DNA from: Adiantum capillus-veneris
Lineage: Eukaryota > Streptophyta > Polypodiopsida > Polypodiales > Pteridaceae
Assembly: GCA_014529385.2 (NCBI GenBank)
Contig: CM043958.1
Coordinates: forward strand, 118,417,018-118,481,017
DNA: 64,000 bases
Direction of reading: 5' to 3'
Shown here: positions 32,220 through 43,642 of the stretch, in pieces
Layout: every line of letters begins with the position of its first letter
Numbering within the stretch: position 1 is the first letter of the stretch
The notes under the pieces: generated by a model
The model's database searches: none
What the model was told of the DNA's origin: nothing
What the model saw: only the letters and a program-made list of their open reading frames with translations
Translations under genes and position numbers: made by a program

Positions 32220-33561
32220 GCAGGATTAAGTGACAGATTATCTCGCTTCCAAAAGAAGCGTGTAGTGTAATGTCCAATGTAAGGAGAGTGAAGCAGTATT
32301 TCCATGTTTAAAAATGCAGGTTCTCTTAACTGTAGTTTTATCGTCTACCACCAATTCTTCAAGAGAGGTAGGCTCTATCATGAGGCAAGGTGGGTAAATT
32401 TCCGCCAGGTAGTCTTTGAAGGTTTGATTGTTTATACTCAATAAATCATCCATGAATCTAAACGTGTTATTGAAGCTAAAAGTTGTTTCGCCTCCTCATA
32501 AGGTTTCATTTTTTAGCACAACCATTTGTATTCAAAAGATAATAAGTACAGATTGCACATTATCGGTGAGCAAGAGAACCCCATAGGTATTCCCATTTTT
32601 TGTGTATAACAGTTTGGCCCCAATTGGATAAAGCAATTCTGCAATATCCATTTGATTATCATAATAAGAGAAATTTTGTCAAAGCACAGCGGTGGTTTTT
32701 TGACTGGTTTTTTAACCCAACAAGGTGTTCTCACCAACGAGATCTTTTCAAACCCTTGTGTCTTTTTGTTGGAAAAAGCTAGGTTGATAATATCTTCGAG
32801 TACTCTAAGAAGGCCATAATTTCTCGAGAGAGGAATGTTTTCATAATATTGTGTAATATCTGTTGTGAAGATACAATAGATATCCATAGGTAAGTTAATA
32901 AACACCTCCGATGAATTCTTAGCAAGCCAGATGTACAACATTCTATACCATCGAATCTTTTAAGATAAGCTCTTGTTTTAGCACAAAGGTTGCAAAGCTC
33001 TACCATGATAAGGTTTAGGCAGGAAGTAGCATCTTTTGTAACACATGAGAAAATACAGTTTGAAGCATCAAAAATCCATCTGAACTTCTGCTTGTGTTTT
33101 TTAAAAGTTGGGAACAAAACGGGAAGCTTACTTGAAGTTTTATTGTAACCCATATTGTCCAAATCTTTCAGTAAAGCTAAAGCTACATCCTTTAGTGTTT
33201 CATTTGTCTTTTAAAATTCAGTTCCACCCAACCTTACTAGGGTAGCTTCATAAACAAGCTTTCTACAAATAATCGAGACAGTGTCAGTAGCTTTATCAAG
33301 TCCGACAATAAACCACTCACGAGTCAGCTCATGACATTCTTGCATAATTTTTGGCGTGACCCTAGTAGTATCCAAACTGAGCCACTTTTCTAGCAAAAGA
33401 TTAATCTTTTGAAAAAATATTTTTTTTAGTTTTTCAACAAGATCCTGTAGGATATGTTGCTCCAGTTGGATCTTTAAGGCTAAGTTAGCTAGACATTCTA
33501 GTAGTGCAGAAAATGCCATTCCAGGGTTTAGTGATTCCACAAGTATGTGATTCAAACCCAT
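32220..33561 (-). pseudogene. Penelope-like reverse transcriptase (broken)
   Basis: Minus-strand fragments in order. REWFIVGLDKATDTVSIICR near 33330-33270. KLPVLFPTFKKHKQKFRWIF near 33125-33070. TDITQYYENIPL near 32863, with the first catalytic Asp. QKMGIPMGFSCSPIMCNLYL near 32600-32540. MDDLLSINNQTFKDYLAEIY from 32453, the DD motif. The order DKA..Y, KxHK, D..YxxIP, GIPMG, DDLL..N and IYP is characteristic of Penelope-like RTs rather than LINE or LTR types. Three or more frameshifts/stops. I see no GIY-YIG endonuclease motif on this strand nearby. Confidence 0.65.
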
Positions 33562-35135
33562 TCCAAGTAGATTTCGAAGAGAAGAAACTTTAACAATAGC
33601 TAGGTTTGTTGTACAGATGTGTACACCAAGTAAATCAAAATCCTTACAGAAGGCAGTAAGATTTTACAGTTACATCTTAAAATAGGTTCATGTCTCAAAA
33701 ATGCATTTGAGTATACAAAGCACTTAATAGTGTCAGAGTATTTCTAGCCAAACACCATATTATCAATCATAGAATGATCACCATATACTAAATCAAAACT
33801 TTCAATAAAATTTGATTTAGGTGAAAAGAACTCAAAAGTGATATTGGTGAAATGACAATGAATGAAATTAGTACTACAATCCTCAGCTTTTCTTGGTAGA
33901 CAACGCCTCCCGATCTCGTTGATCGCTACTTGCACACTCACATTTCCAAGATGTTTAACAGGCAGCTCTCGACCCCTTCCTCTTGTAAGAACCGTAAGTA
34001 GTCAGGAGCATTCCTGGTTCATTTGCCCCGAGCTCTTTGAGCATGTCAACCATCAAAGTAAGAAATTCTATGAAGGAAATTTGCACCAGAACTAACTCCT
34101 TGGCTTGTCCACCTAACCAAGAAGAGATGAGAGTAAGATGAAAGGATGTAGGATTTTCCAAGAATATAGATTCCAGATTGTTGATGGCAAACCAAACTGC
34201 ATGGTCGAACCATATGATGCTAGACTCACATGACGCTTTAGGGTCAAGAAATCTGCAAGCGCACTTGAGATAAGGTCTGTAAATATTCTAGACTGATTCT
34301 GCATAATAATCAACATTGTTTTTACTGAATTCCATGAGTCCTTTGGTTCTCACATAAAGCCCTGCATGAGAGTTACACTTCTTGGAATCCAAAAATTCAT
34401 TTTGAACGGAGCTTTAATCAACTCTCCTTTGTCTAAACATTGCACTCCTTTGAGTACCTTCAGTCAAGAGTCCTCCATTGTGGCAGCAGGTAGATTTGCC
34501 AAAAAACCCAGGCCTCTATTGAGATAGGAGCCAGAAAACCTTTATTAGGGAGTAACCAAAGTTTGTGCTCCACCCCTAAGGATTCAACCTCCACTTGTCA
34601 TATCAATAAAAAAAGAAAGATTTTAAATACCTTAGGAACTATTTCCAAAAGAGAAGTTTCACTTAGAGAACATAATTCTTTTTGAAATTCTTTAACAGCT
34701 TCTGCAGCTGCTGCATCCCTATAGAAAAGACTGTTGGTAGGTGGGAGAATGGGAATAGTCGAGGCCGTGACAAAACTTGGGTTGAGACCACACTGCTTTT
34801 TGAGAAGGTTAGCAAGTTCAACACCATTAGACAAGAGCTTAGCCAAGTCCTCTTTATGTGCGTTAGAGATAGTTGGGACATTTGCAATAATTTCGGAAAT
34901 AGCAGAAACGCCCTCCTTACTGTTTTTGACCAAAACCGCCAAAGTTTTGACCCATTTGTCAAATGAAACTGTGTGAATAAGGGAGGTAATAGGATTACTA
35001 GACGAGGCCTCAATGAGAGCAGATGCTTCCACATCTTGAATGCATCTTAGAACCAGCAGTGAAGCCCTTGAGAGTGGCTCCATTGGCAAATCCAATCCCT
35101 GATACAAGGAAATAGCCTGAAGGAGGCGTAGTTAG
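33562..35135 (-). pseudogene. Unidentified coding remnants upstream of the Penelope-like RT
   Basis: Minus strand. After an AG acceptor-like site near 35135 comes a reading with VLRCIQDVEASALIEASSSN, FDKWVKTLAVLVKNSKEGVS and EAVKEFQKELCSLSETSLLE ending at a GT near 34625. Further down, FWIPRSVTLMQGF, AVWFAINNLESIFLENPTSF and SSWLGGQAKELVLVQISFIE (about 34400-34080) continue with two stops and frame changes. Protein-like composition and helices are clear, but I recognise no family. It could be the N-terminal part of the retroelement protein, a captured gene, or host exons. Confidence 0.4.
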
Positions 35136-35529
35136 AAATGTCCCAGAAATTTGAAAGGAAATATTGTAAAAAGAAGAATCTTAGAATAAGCCCTAATGCT
35201 AACGATATAATATAGTATTCTGGTAGCCACCTCAACCTTCAACCAATCAGAAAACATTCATAATGACCATGTGAGGCTAACCCCTCTAGAGTAGATTGAT
35301 TGTATCATCAGAACCATCTATCCTAGCACAATTTTGGGAGCTTGGTCCTGACCCAATGGTAAGACCAATTGTGTGTGTTTTAGTTATCTACATCTATTAC
35401 GCACAGATGAACATACATATGTTCAAAGACCAAGGTACCCAGATAAATACAAGGTTTATTATACAAAACAAACTTTAGATAGCATGATTTTGTATAAATG
35501 AATATCATCAGGTTGGTACAAGTCACCAT

Positions 35530-35641
35530 CCAAAAGGTAGAAATTCCTTTACAAACTGCAAACCAGTAGCTAATCCTCCAAACCATAAAGCAACCAAAAA
35601 GCTGAACCAAAGAGAGTAGCCCTCACCTGCACCCGTAGAAA
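35530..35641 (-). pseudogene. Possible terminal exon of a small membrane protein
   Basis: After a TGCAG acceptor near 35642, the minus strand reads YSLWFSFLVALWFGGLATGL then QFVKEFLPFGW and stops. It looks like one transmembrane segment plus a short tail. A basic reading at 36005-35856 (PIKRAQISKKLKAVRAEYIA) could be an earlier exon, but no clean donor was seen. Family unknown. Confidence 0.35.
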
Positions 35642-36053
35642 CAATATAACATTCTGTTAGCATTGGCTTTGTATGCAGGTGATGTATGGGCATCCTAGTT
35701 GTTATCCATGTCACAAAGGTTCAACTTTTTCTTTTCAAATAAGCTTATCATTAAACAATGAATTTAAAAAAACATTGTTCGTCAGTTACAACTTCATAAA
35801 AAGCTTCAACAGCCAACAAAATGCGAATGATTTTAAGCATCTTTATAATTTATCCCCTTATTCTTGCAGTTTCATTAAGGTATGCCCTCTGCCTTGACCA
35901 TGCCTTGTTCTTTGCCGCAAATGAGGCTATATATTCTGCCCTAACTGCCTTAAGCTTTTTTGAGATCTGTGCTCTCTTGATCGGATCAACTATAGTACTC
36001 ATCCGAGCTGTTATCCTATACCTGATATACCTTGATAACAATAAACAAGTCAT

Positions 36054-36842
36054 TTTTTGGCATTATTAGAAGTAAACTCTCTTATACAATTTTCTTATAT
36101 ATGCAACCTTGACAGGTTATGCATAATCTTGAGCAACCTCCATCCTCTTATAGCTGATTCCATCAATGTTTTCAAAAAACTGGGTGTCCCACTACACTGA
36201 TTTTTATATGAAGTAATCCGCACTAGCTATAGTAACATGCATAGTCAAAAAGTTTAAAAGACACACTAGTTTATGAAATTCTATTTGCCATTAGATGGTC
36301 AAGCCTCTGTCTATGTCCTTAGACAAAATGTTATGTCAAGAATCTCCAAAAAATTGAAAGCATCAAGAGTTTTAGCACTCGGAAACAGGAAATTGAAAGA
36401 AAAAGTCTAGCTAAGTGACCATAACAGTCCAACAAAGAGTCAGTAGACCATAACCAGTTTCGGTTTGAGAAACAAGGTAAAGTAAGCTTTCAAACCTAGA
36501 CTAAGGAGTCTAATGAAACCAGCTTGTTTAGTACGAAGCAAACAAGGATATATACATTATCCATGCCATATATATGAAAAGCCCAAGAGTTTTATACCTA
36601 AAGTCAAGCTTATGTAAAACCCTAAAATTCAACAATAAGCATGTACAAACCATATCCAACAAGTAAAATCCCATTTGCCAAGAATGTTACAAAAAATGTT
36701 TAGCTGGTTTATCGCATCAGCTAAGACTGCATAATTTTGAGCTTTATCCATTAGCAGTAGAGGGAAGTTTACCTCATTCCCAATCTCTATATTAGCACAT
36801 ACATGGTTACATTGCTTTAAGCTAGGTAAGGTTAGTATTATG
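36054..36842. other. Degenerate X-type module before repeat X copy 2
   Basis: 36620-36842 resembles the internal module of X (TTTACCTCATTCCCAATC, GGTAAGGTTAGTATTATGTC). The rest (36070-36600) is AT-rich with no gene seen. Confidence 0.45.
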
Positions 36843-38551
36843 TCGAGACATTAGTAGCTAATGAGTTTAGAGTAAACCAATGTCAGTAGATGGAAAAGAA
36901 TAGCTTCCAAAGTAAATCAGTAATTGAAAGAAATTATTACCCAGCAAACCATACCCAAGGTCGAGACCTTATTCTTAGGTCGAGACCCTATACTGTCTTA
37001 GGCTAGGTCCACAAAGGTGTTTAAGACTTTGACATCACTATCATGCCAGACTAAAAGCATGATCATCTCTGTACACCAACATCTGACACTTATACCCCGA
37101 GTCAGCTTACCATAGCCTCCTAAGTAACTCAATTCAGTACACAAGTGGTAGGACCGCTTTTCCTGAAATTCATTTCATCACTAAGAATCCAGCAACATGT
37201 CAGTAAAAGCATACCCAGCTAGTATACTGTATCAGCTCAGACTGTTATAAAAAAACGGCATCTATACCGCAACATCCAAGATTGCATAATGTTGAGCTCT
37301 ATCTGTTAGTTTCAGAAGGAAATTTACCTCATTTTCAATCCTCATTAAACTTATCTCAATATCTGTACCTACAAGGTTACCCTGCATTAACCAAGGTAAG
37401 GTTAGTATTAGGTCGAGACCTTAATATTCAATGAGTTTAGTGCAAACTAATGTCAGTAGTAGGAAAAGCATAGCTTCATTAGCATACCATCAATAGAAGA
37501 AAATAACCTAGCTAATCTACCCAAGGTCGAGACCATATACTTTGGTCGAGACTTTCTACCGCCTCAGGCAAGGTTCACAAAAGTGTAAGGTCAGCTATTT
37601 TAAAGTTTTGAAAGCATATCCCTGCCAGCCTAAGAAGAGTGACCAGCATCCGACACCTAAAAACCAAGTCAGTTTATCATGGTACCCAAAAAAACCAAAT
37701 TCAGTACACTAGTTGGTAGGACCTACATAATGACCAGGTTTTCCTAAATATTCATGCTTATCCAACATGCCTCTTAGAATTTTTAAATATCATGCTATCA
37801 CCATTCCAATCTTACTAAATAAAGTCAAACAGATGTAGTCTCCAGCCTTTAAAGCAGTCCTTCCTATTATCATACCAGTTTATACCGATACCACCGCATG
37901 CAGACCATGTCCTTATGCATATTACCATACATTGCGACATGAAATGATTTCACAATACCAAGTATCATTCCCAATCTTTACTCATCAAGCAAAGGAACTA
38001 GAAGAAGAAGAAGCCAAAGGGTGGAATCCCAGGACCTGCTATTTTTCCTTCCCTTTTGCCATTGTTTTACACACTCCAAGTTCAATCACTCAGGCACTAA
38101 CCCTCAGTTACTCACAGAGAATACACAAGCATACACGAGCCAGCTAAGTGAGGAAGACCCTCACCTTTATAGTATTGTTGCGGATCGGGCTGAGATTTTG
38201 AAGCCCCAACTAGAGTCCTGCCGCTCACCCTCAGCCATGCATTCGGTGAAGGTGGCTTGCCATAAATGGCCCATGTGCACCGCTAGCAGACACCTTCCAT
38301 AAACATGATGACTCCTAACTTCGCCACCTAGAGTTAGTGCGTTGCAGAGTAGCTACCATTTCCACTACTACTAGTACTGAGTTATCCCTTCTTACCCAAA
38401 TTTAGTAATGCCTACCAAGTGAACAAAAAACCTCTAAGGATTTTAATGCTTAGTTACATACGAAGAAAGCAATATTTCCGGCCAAAGGAAATTCTATCTT
38501 AACCCTTAAGTCAATATTCCTTGGGATGTGTGTGTGTGTGTGTGTGTGTGT
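36843..38551. repeat. Long direct repeat X, copy 2
   Basis: Matches 30226-31890 over its whole length in the same orientation, with scattered substitutions and an extra block of about 50 bp near 37565-37615. It ends in (TG)n at 38527-38551, then repeat Y. Confidence 0.85.
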
Positions 38552-38552
38552 G

Positions 38553-38735
38553 TTGGAGTATTGCTTTATACACATTTTTCACAGCTTGAACCAAAAGATT
38601 AAGAAGAGAATTGAGAAGCAAGTACAAATAGGTACATACATTTTATATAAATTTATGTACATATGTAAATGAATTTTGATGGTTTAGCTACATCTTAAAA
38701 ACAATAAAGGTATTGTATCTGCAACAAACATCTTT
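38553..38735. repeat. Repeat Y, copy 2
   Basis: Matches 30020-30201. Here Y follows X; at the left it precedes X, as expected if X and Y belong to one unit repeated head-to-tail. Confidence 0.85.
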
Positions 38736-38800
38736 TGCATTGATAGATTGAATAGATTTTGAATTTTGAGATAATAAAAGTCGTAATCCTTATCGGAAAC

Positions 38801-40283
38801 TATAATGGAAATAGCCTATGAACTTTGAGAGTAGCACAAATTAGAGAAAGAACTTTTGTGGAGTTACTTTGTGAGAGTTTAGAGAACATGACAACAGTTG
38901 AGGACCCGATTTATGTGGAGGCGGTCCCCCCTCCAATAGGCAGTTTCTCACATCAAGAGAGACTTGGTACAATACAATCTTTGTGTTCCTTGTGACCTAG
39001 GTGATGCAATGAAGATGGAAAGCTTCATTAATCACGAGCATAACATAAAATTTGCAAAAATAATTAACTATCCCAAGCCTCAGTACCAAGGCCTCAAACA
39101 CCTTCGAAGGTGGAGAGAGCTAGCGGGGAATGAGGGTAAGGAAGAGGAAGTAACATTTCATAGGAGAAAGAATTAGTTCCTCAATTATCATCACTCTTCT
39201 TGTTAGCATACATAATAGCATAGTAATGAATATGGAGAAGATGGCAAGCTTAAGCATTGAAGCATGGATATTGGTTGGATTTTCATTCCATAGCCAAGAG
39301 TGTTGGTGTAGGCTCTCAACTTCTCTACTAGCTTGGAGAAGGAGATGGAGCTCTTGCACTTTACATTTCACACAATGAGAGTGTGTGTGAGTGTGTGTGG
39401 GAGATTATATCCCTCAAGCATGCTCCCTACTTGTTCTGGTCGACCCCCTCTTCTAGCACAAGCTTGAAGCTCATTGGACCTTCCCAGGCCTAGCCAATCA
39501 CCTACAAGAAGCATATCAAGCAACAAGGGTAGGCTTGGGACAAGTGTCCCCCTTTCCCCTTTGAGAGAGAGGACTTGATAAATGAAAAAACAATTAATTA
39601 AATCTTCTAATTTATCATTGGAACCCTTGGGAGGTTAACTAATAGGCTTTAGGCACACCATGAGGCCAACATGAGGAGGAACTTGACAAGTGTCCTATAT
39701 TATTTCTTTGAACCAAGCTTACCTTACATGAGGGTATGTGTGTTCTCTCTCTACCCCCCTCTTGTAGGGCTTGCCCCCCTCTTTGTAGGGATAGTTGTTG
39801 ACTTTTTGAACACCTTACCCTCAAGCACCTTAGTCAACAAGCATAACAAAGCACCTCAAGCTTGGGTAGTGTTCCCACAAGCACCTCAAGCTTCCTAGTC
39901 AGCAAGCACCTCAAGCACCTTAGTCATCAAACATGACAAGCACCTTAGTCATCAAGCACGAGAAGCACATCAAGCACCTTATTCATCAAGCATGTCAAGC
40001 ACCTCAAGATTGGGCCGGGCTCCCACCTCACTTAGCCCTAGCTTACCTAAGGTCAAGGGAATTTTAACACTAGCCTTTGGAGGTTTTTAAGCTCCATTAG
40101 CTAACCTTTCTCTTTGATAGATCATCTCTCATTTGGGCCTCTTTACCATTGGCCCCGTGTCGAGATAGACCTGAAAGCACATATCTATTTTGTAACCCGG
40201 TTCCAATCTATTCTCCCACATTCAACGATCAGTTTAATATGAGAAAATCATTTGGGTTGGTTAGATATTAGATTTTTGTGACA
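38801..40283 (-). repeat. 3' LTR of element J
   Basis: Plus reading starts TATAATGGAAATAGCC (the other LTR has TGTAATCG) and ends TTTTTGTGACA. Matches 48529-49165 and 53324-53630. On the minus strand a purine run (AAGAGAGACG) precedes it. Confidence 0.8.
39815..40015. repeat. CAAGCACCTTAGTCATCAAG tandem repeats inside J LTR
   Basis: About eight units of 18-22 bp made of AAGCACCTCAAGC and TTAGTCATCAAGCA. A remnant of the same array lies at 53316-53370, where H2 joins. Confidence 0.8.
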
Positions 40284-40581
40284 TTACGTCTCTCTTGAAA
40301 TCATACTTGTCCACGACTATGAGGTAGAAGAGATAAAGCCTTAGGCATTAGTCAATCTTGCTTAGTGGGTACTAATCCATTTGGTGTTTGGGAGACATAG
40401 CTGCCGCAAGCATGTCTGCTCTTTAGTCCATTTCATTCTTTCAAGTAGAGTGACAAATTCTACTTGGTGTTTGAGAGATGTTGTCATCACAAACATGACT
40501 CTTTAAATTTGTGCACAATAAAAGGAGAACTAGTCTTATAAGACAAAAACATTGGTCATTGAAAAGAATTTGTACATTTTC

Positions 40582-40980
40582 TTACTCCAGTGTAGCATTG
40601 TAAGCATTGACAAGGTTCATACTATCCTTAAGCTGTATTCTTTGTATCAATCTAGCATCTTCAAAAGGATAATTTTTGCACTTAATAAGATATTGTCGGA
40701 TAATCTTACCATGTTGTAGTATCTTGTCTTTATGCGGAAGGATGGCTTTGGGTTGTAGCACCTCTTCTTGGTCTTTGATTTCGGGAGAGTCTTCAATAAT
40801 TGGTTCACTTGGTGGCTCTCCTTTGTAGGGCTTAAGTAGGCTCATATGAAAAGCATTGTGTATGAGCCAATGGTTGGGCAACTTGAGTTGATAAGCTATC
40901 TCATTGATTGGCTTCAAGATTTGAAAAGGACATAGTATCTTTTTGCTAATTTAGCACAATACTTTTGATGGCCCATAGGA
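40582..40980 (-). pseudogene. Element J integrase C-terminus with chromodomain-like tail
   Basis: Minus reading: INEIAYQLKLPNHWLIHNAF then HMSLLKPY, the GPY/F-end of Ty3 integrases. After an acidic linker, VLQPKAILPHKDKILQ and GKIIRQYLIKCKNYPFEDA have the strand pattern of a chromodomain, but two of the usual aromatic cage residues are not in place. Chromodomains of this class direct insertion to marked chromatin; binding by this one cannot be judged. Confidence 0.65.
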
Positions 40981-41002
40981 TTTTTGCCCATCGTTTCCTC
41001 AA

Positions 41003-42003
41003 TCAAGCCCTAGGAAACTTAAGTAAGACCCAATCATTTTCTTTGAACGTTAAGGCCCTTCTTTGCTTGTCAACAACAACTTTTTTCCTTTGATATAGCA
41101 TCCTTAATCTTTTGAAAAGATTCTTGTAGGTCACGGCTATACTCATTGACACGAAGATCTTCCCATGTACTTTAAGTAGCAAGGGACTTTTAGGTCTTCC
41201 CTCAATTATTTCAAAAGGTGCTTTTCCCATAGAAGTATGTACAATATTATTGTACGCATACTCTACAAGAGGTAAGTACTTTTCCCATTGTAAGCATTGA
41301 TCTACTTCAGTAACATAAGTCTTTAATAGATCGAGTATGGTAAGATTTGCTGTCTCACTTTGGCCATCCGTTTGTGGGTGATAGGCCAAAGAGAAATTCA
41401 ATCTTGTTCCTAGATTTTCAAAGAGACCTTTCCAAAAATTACTGGTCATTGTAGGATCTCTATCTGACACAATGGATGTTGGCAATCCATGGTGTTTGAG
41501 AATCTATGATATGAAGAGAGTTTCCATTTGGTGTGCCTTAATAGCCTTTTTTACAGGAATAAAGCGTGCTTGCTTGCTAAACCTGTTGACTATTGTCAAT
41601 ATTCTCGTATTCCCATGGATAGACTTGGGTAATCCAAAGATAAAATCCATGTATATACTCTCCCATGGTGAATTTGGGATAGGCAATGGCTGGAGTAATC
41701 CAGATTGATTCCCTCTATCATACTTGGTCTTTTGGCATACTACACATTTTGAAACATACTCTTGTATGTCCACTTTCGTGGTAGGCCAATAGAAGTACGT
41801 TTCTACTCCTCGAAGAGTAGGTTGAAGACCTCTATGCCTCGCATAGGGAGGAGCATGGGATTCATACATGAGTTTTTCACGAAAGGAGTGGATGACATAT
41901 AGCCTATTGCCGTGGAGAAGATAACCATCTTGCAAGGTGAATAGTTCCTCTTTCTTCCCCAAAGCAAGGGATGGCATTATGTCTCTAAAGTCAGGGTCAG
42001 TAG
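41003..42003 (-). pseudogene. Element J integrase: zinc finger and catalytic core
   Basis: Minus reading from 42003: ESHAPPYARHRG, then CVVCQKTKYD, the HHCC zinc finger; YMDFIFGLPKS holds the first core Asp; IVSDRDPTMTSNF the second Asp; GQSETANL the Glu. A single in-frame TAG (41504-41506) separates the first Asp block from the second. Apart from that, over 300 codons are open, so decay here is recent or light. Confidence 0.8.
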
Positions 42004-43028
42004 TGAGGCGGTCCGGGGCGGGCAACAAGAGAGGCGACCTCTAAACACCCCTCAAGGCTCCCGTGCTGCTCAATTGGGGCTGGGGCAACCACAAGCACAA
42101 CACAACAACAAACCCACAGCCAAACCCAAACAAGATGGGGGCACCACCTAGTTATGGTATGCGAACTAGGACGCAAGAGAGATTTTGTCACAACCAAGAA
42201 GATACACCACAAAAAACACACACAAGCAACCTCACACCAAGACACACACAAAATGGACTAGAGAGATCTAGAGCAAAGGGAAGAGAGAGAGGAATGGATC
42301 TTGCGTAATACCTTATTTGTGACTTGCAAATGGAGATGGTTCGTTATGTTGCTATCGTAGAGCTTGTACAAAAACTCACTCAATGCTTAGTGAATGCTAA
42401 ACATTGCCAACACACACACACTGTCTTAGGGTGTGGGAGACCTCTCACCACAATACCCTCTTACAATGGACACAAAATTGGCAATGAAAACACACTAAAA
42501 CACTTTCTAAAGCAAGATCAAACGATAGAACTCAAAATACACAAGTCACCTTGAATTCACTAAACTGTATCGCACAAGTGGAAGGATGAAGATTTGAACG
42601 TTGAAGCACGCCTTTGATGCACCAAACCTCAATTTATTGATGATGGAGGAACATATACAATAGTGGTTTTGAGATTTTGAACTCACGCTCTCTCACTTGC
42701 ATTGTGTAGCTTGAAAGCTTCTCTCACACCAAGAGTGAAGCTCACAAAGTGGTTGCTACACCTAAGTTTCTCCTCACGCATAGAGTGTTGGGGTGCTATG
42801 TGAGATCTTGGAGGTTCTTTTACAAGAAGGAGAGGGGCCTATTTATAGGTTGGAGACCCTTCATTAAGATTATTGGAAATCCTAATTTACAAGCTAACAA
42901 ATCAAGATTATGATTTTTTCTGAATATCAAAACATTGCGGGCCTTCTTTGTCTACTTGAGTCATGGATGTGGGTTCAAAAGAGAGCATTATTGATGGTAG
43001 ATAAGGTGAAAGTAGAGTTTTAAGAAAG

Positions 43029-43069
<41 letters not shown>

Positions 43070-43605
43070 ACTATGCACATGTCTTGAGGTGAGGTGTCTT
43101 TTATGGTTAGGTCAATGCTATTTTGTATTAGTATGTTAGTGGTTAGTGTTAGTAATCACTAAAAAGTGAATGATATATTTACAATGGGTAGAATGGGGTG
43201 GATGGTTGAATTAAGATGGTTGAATGAAGTGAGGAAATCCTTGTGATGGTGAAGCTTGAAGAAGGACTTACTTGTGTAGGTTCCCAAAATGACTATTGAT
43301 CCTCTTCTTCGTCTTCTCTTCTTTACGCCACCGTCGCCAAGGTTGATTATTGCGATGAAAATGGAAATTCGGTTGATGAGATCTCTTAATTTGCAGAGGT
43401 TAAACATGGTACACATGCTGAATTTTATGTATATAGAGAAGGGGTAAGACGGAATTGTACTTTGGAAATAATAGAGAGGCATAGAGATGGTGTATGTACA
43501 TGGAGAGCTCATATGAGAGCTATGGGAGTAAGTGGGAAGGTTAATGGTGAAGAAGGTGAGAGAAACCATTGAAGGTGCAGGTTTGAGTGAGGGATTGAGA
43601 GGAAT

Positions 43606-43642
<37 letters not shown>

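Noticed and set aside
35821-36069. Plus-strand hydrophobic ORF of 82 residues
   Set aside because: The opposite strand has the more protein-like basic reading; the plus reading looks like its shadow.
42324-42554. Small plus-strand ORF near the left of the 4.1-kb insertion
   Set aside because: No motif, and composition matches the surrounding non-coding sequence.
43159-43569. 136-residue ORF inside the 4.1-kb insertion
   Set aside because: AT-rich composition, no recognised motif, and no conserved partner; treated as chance.
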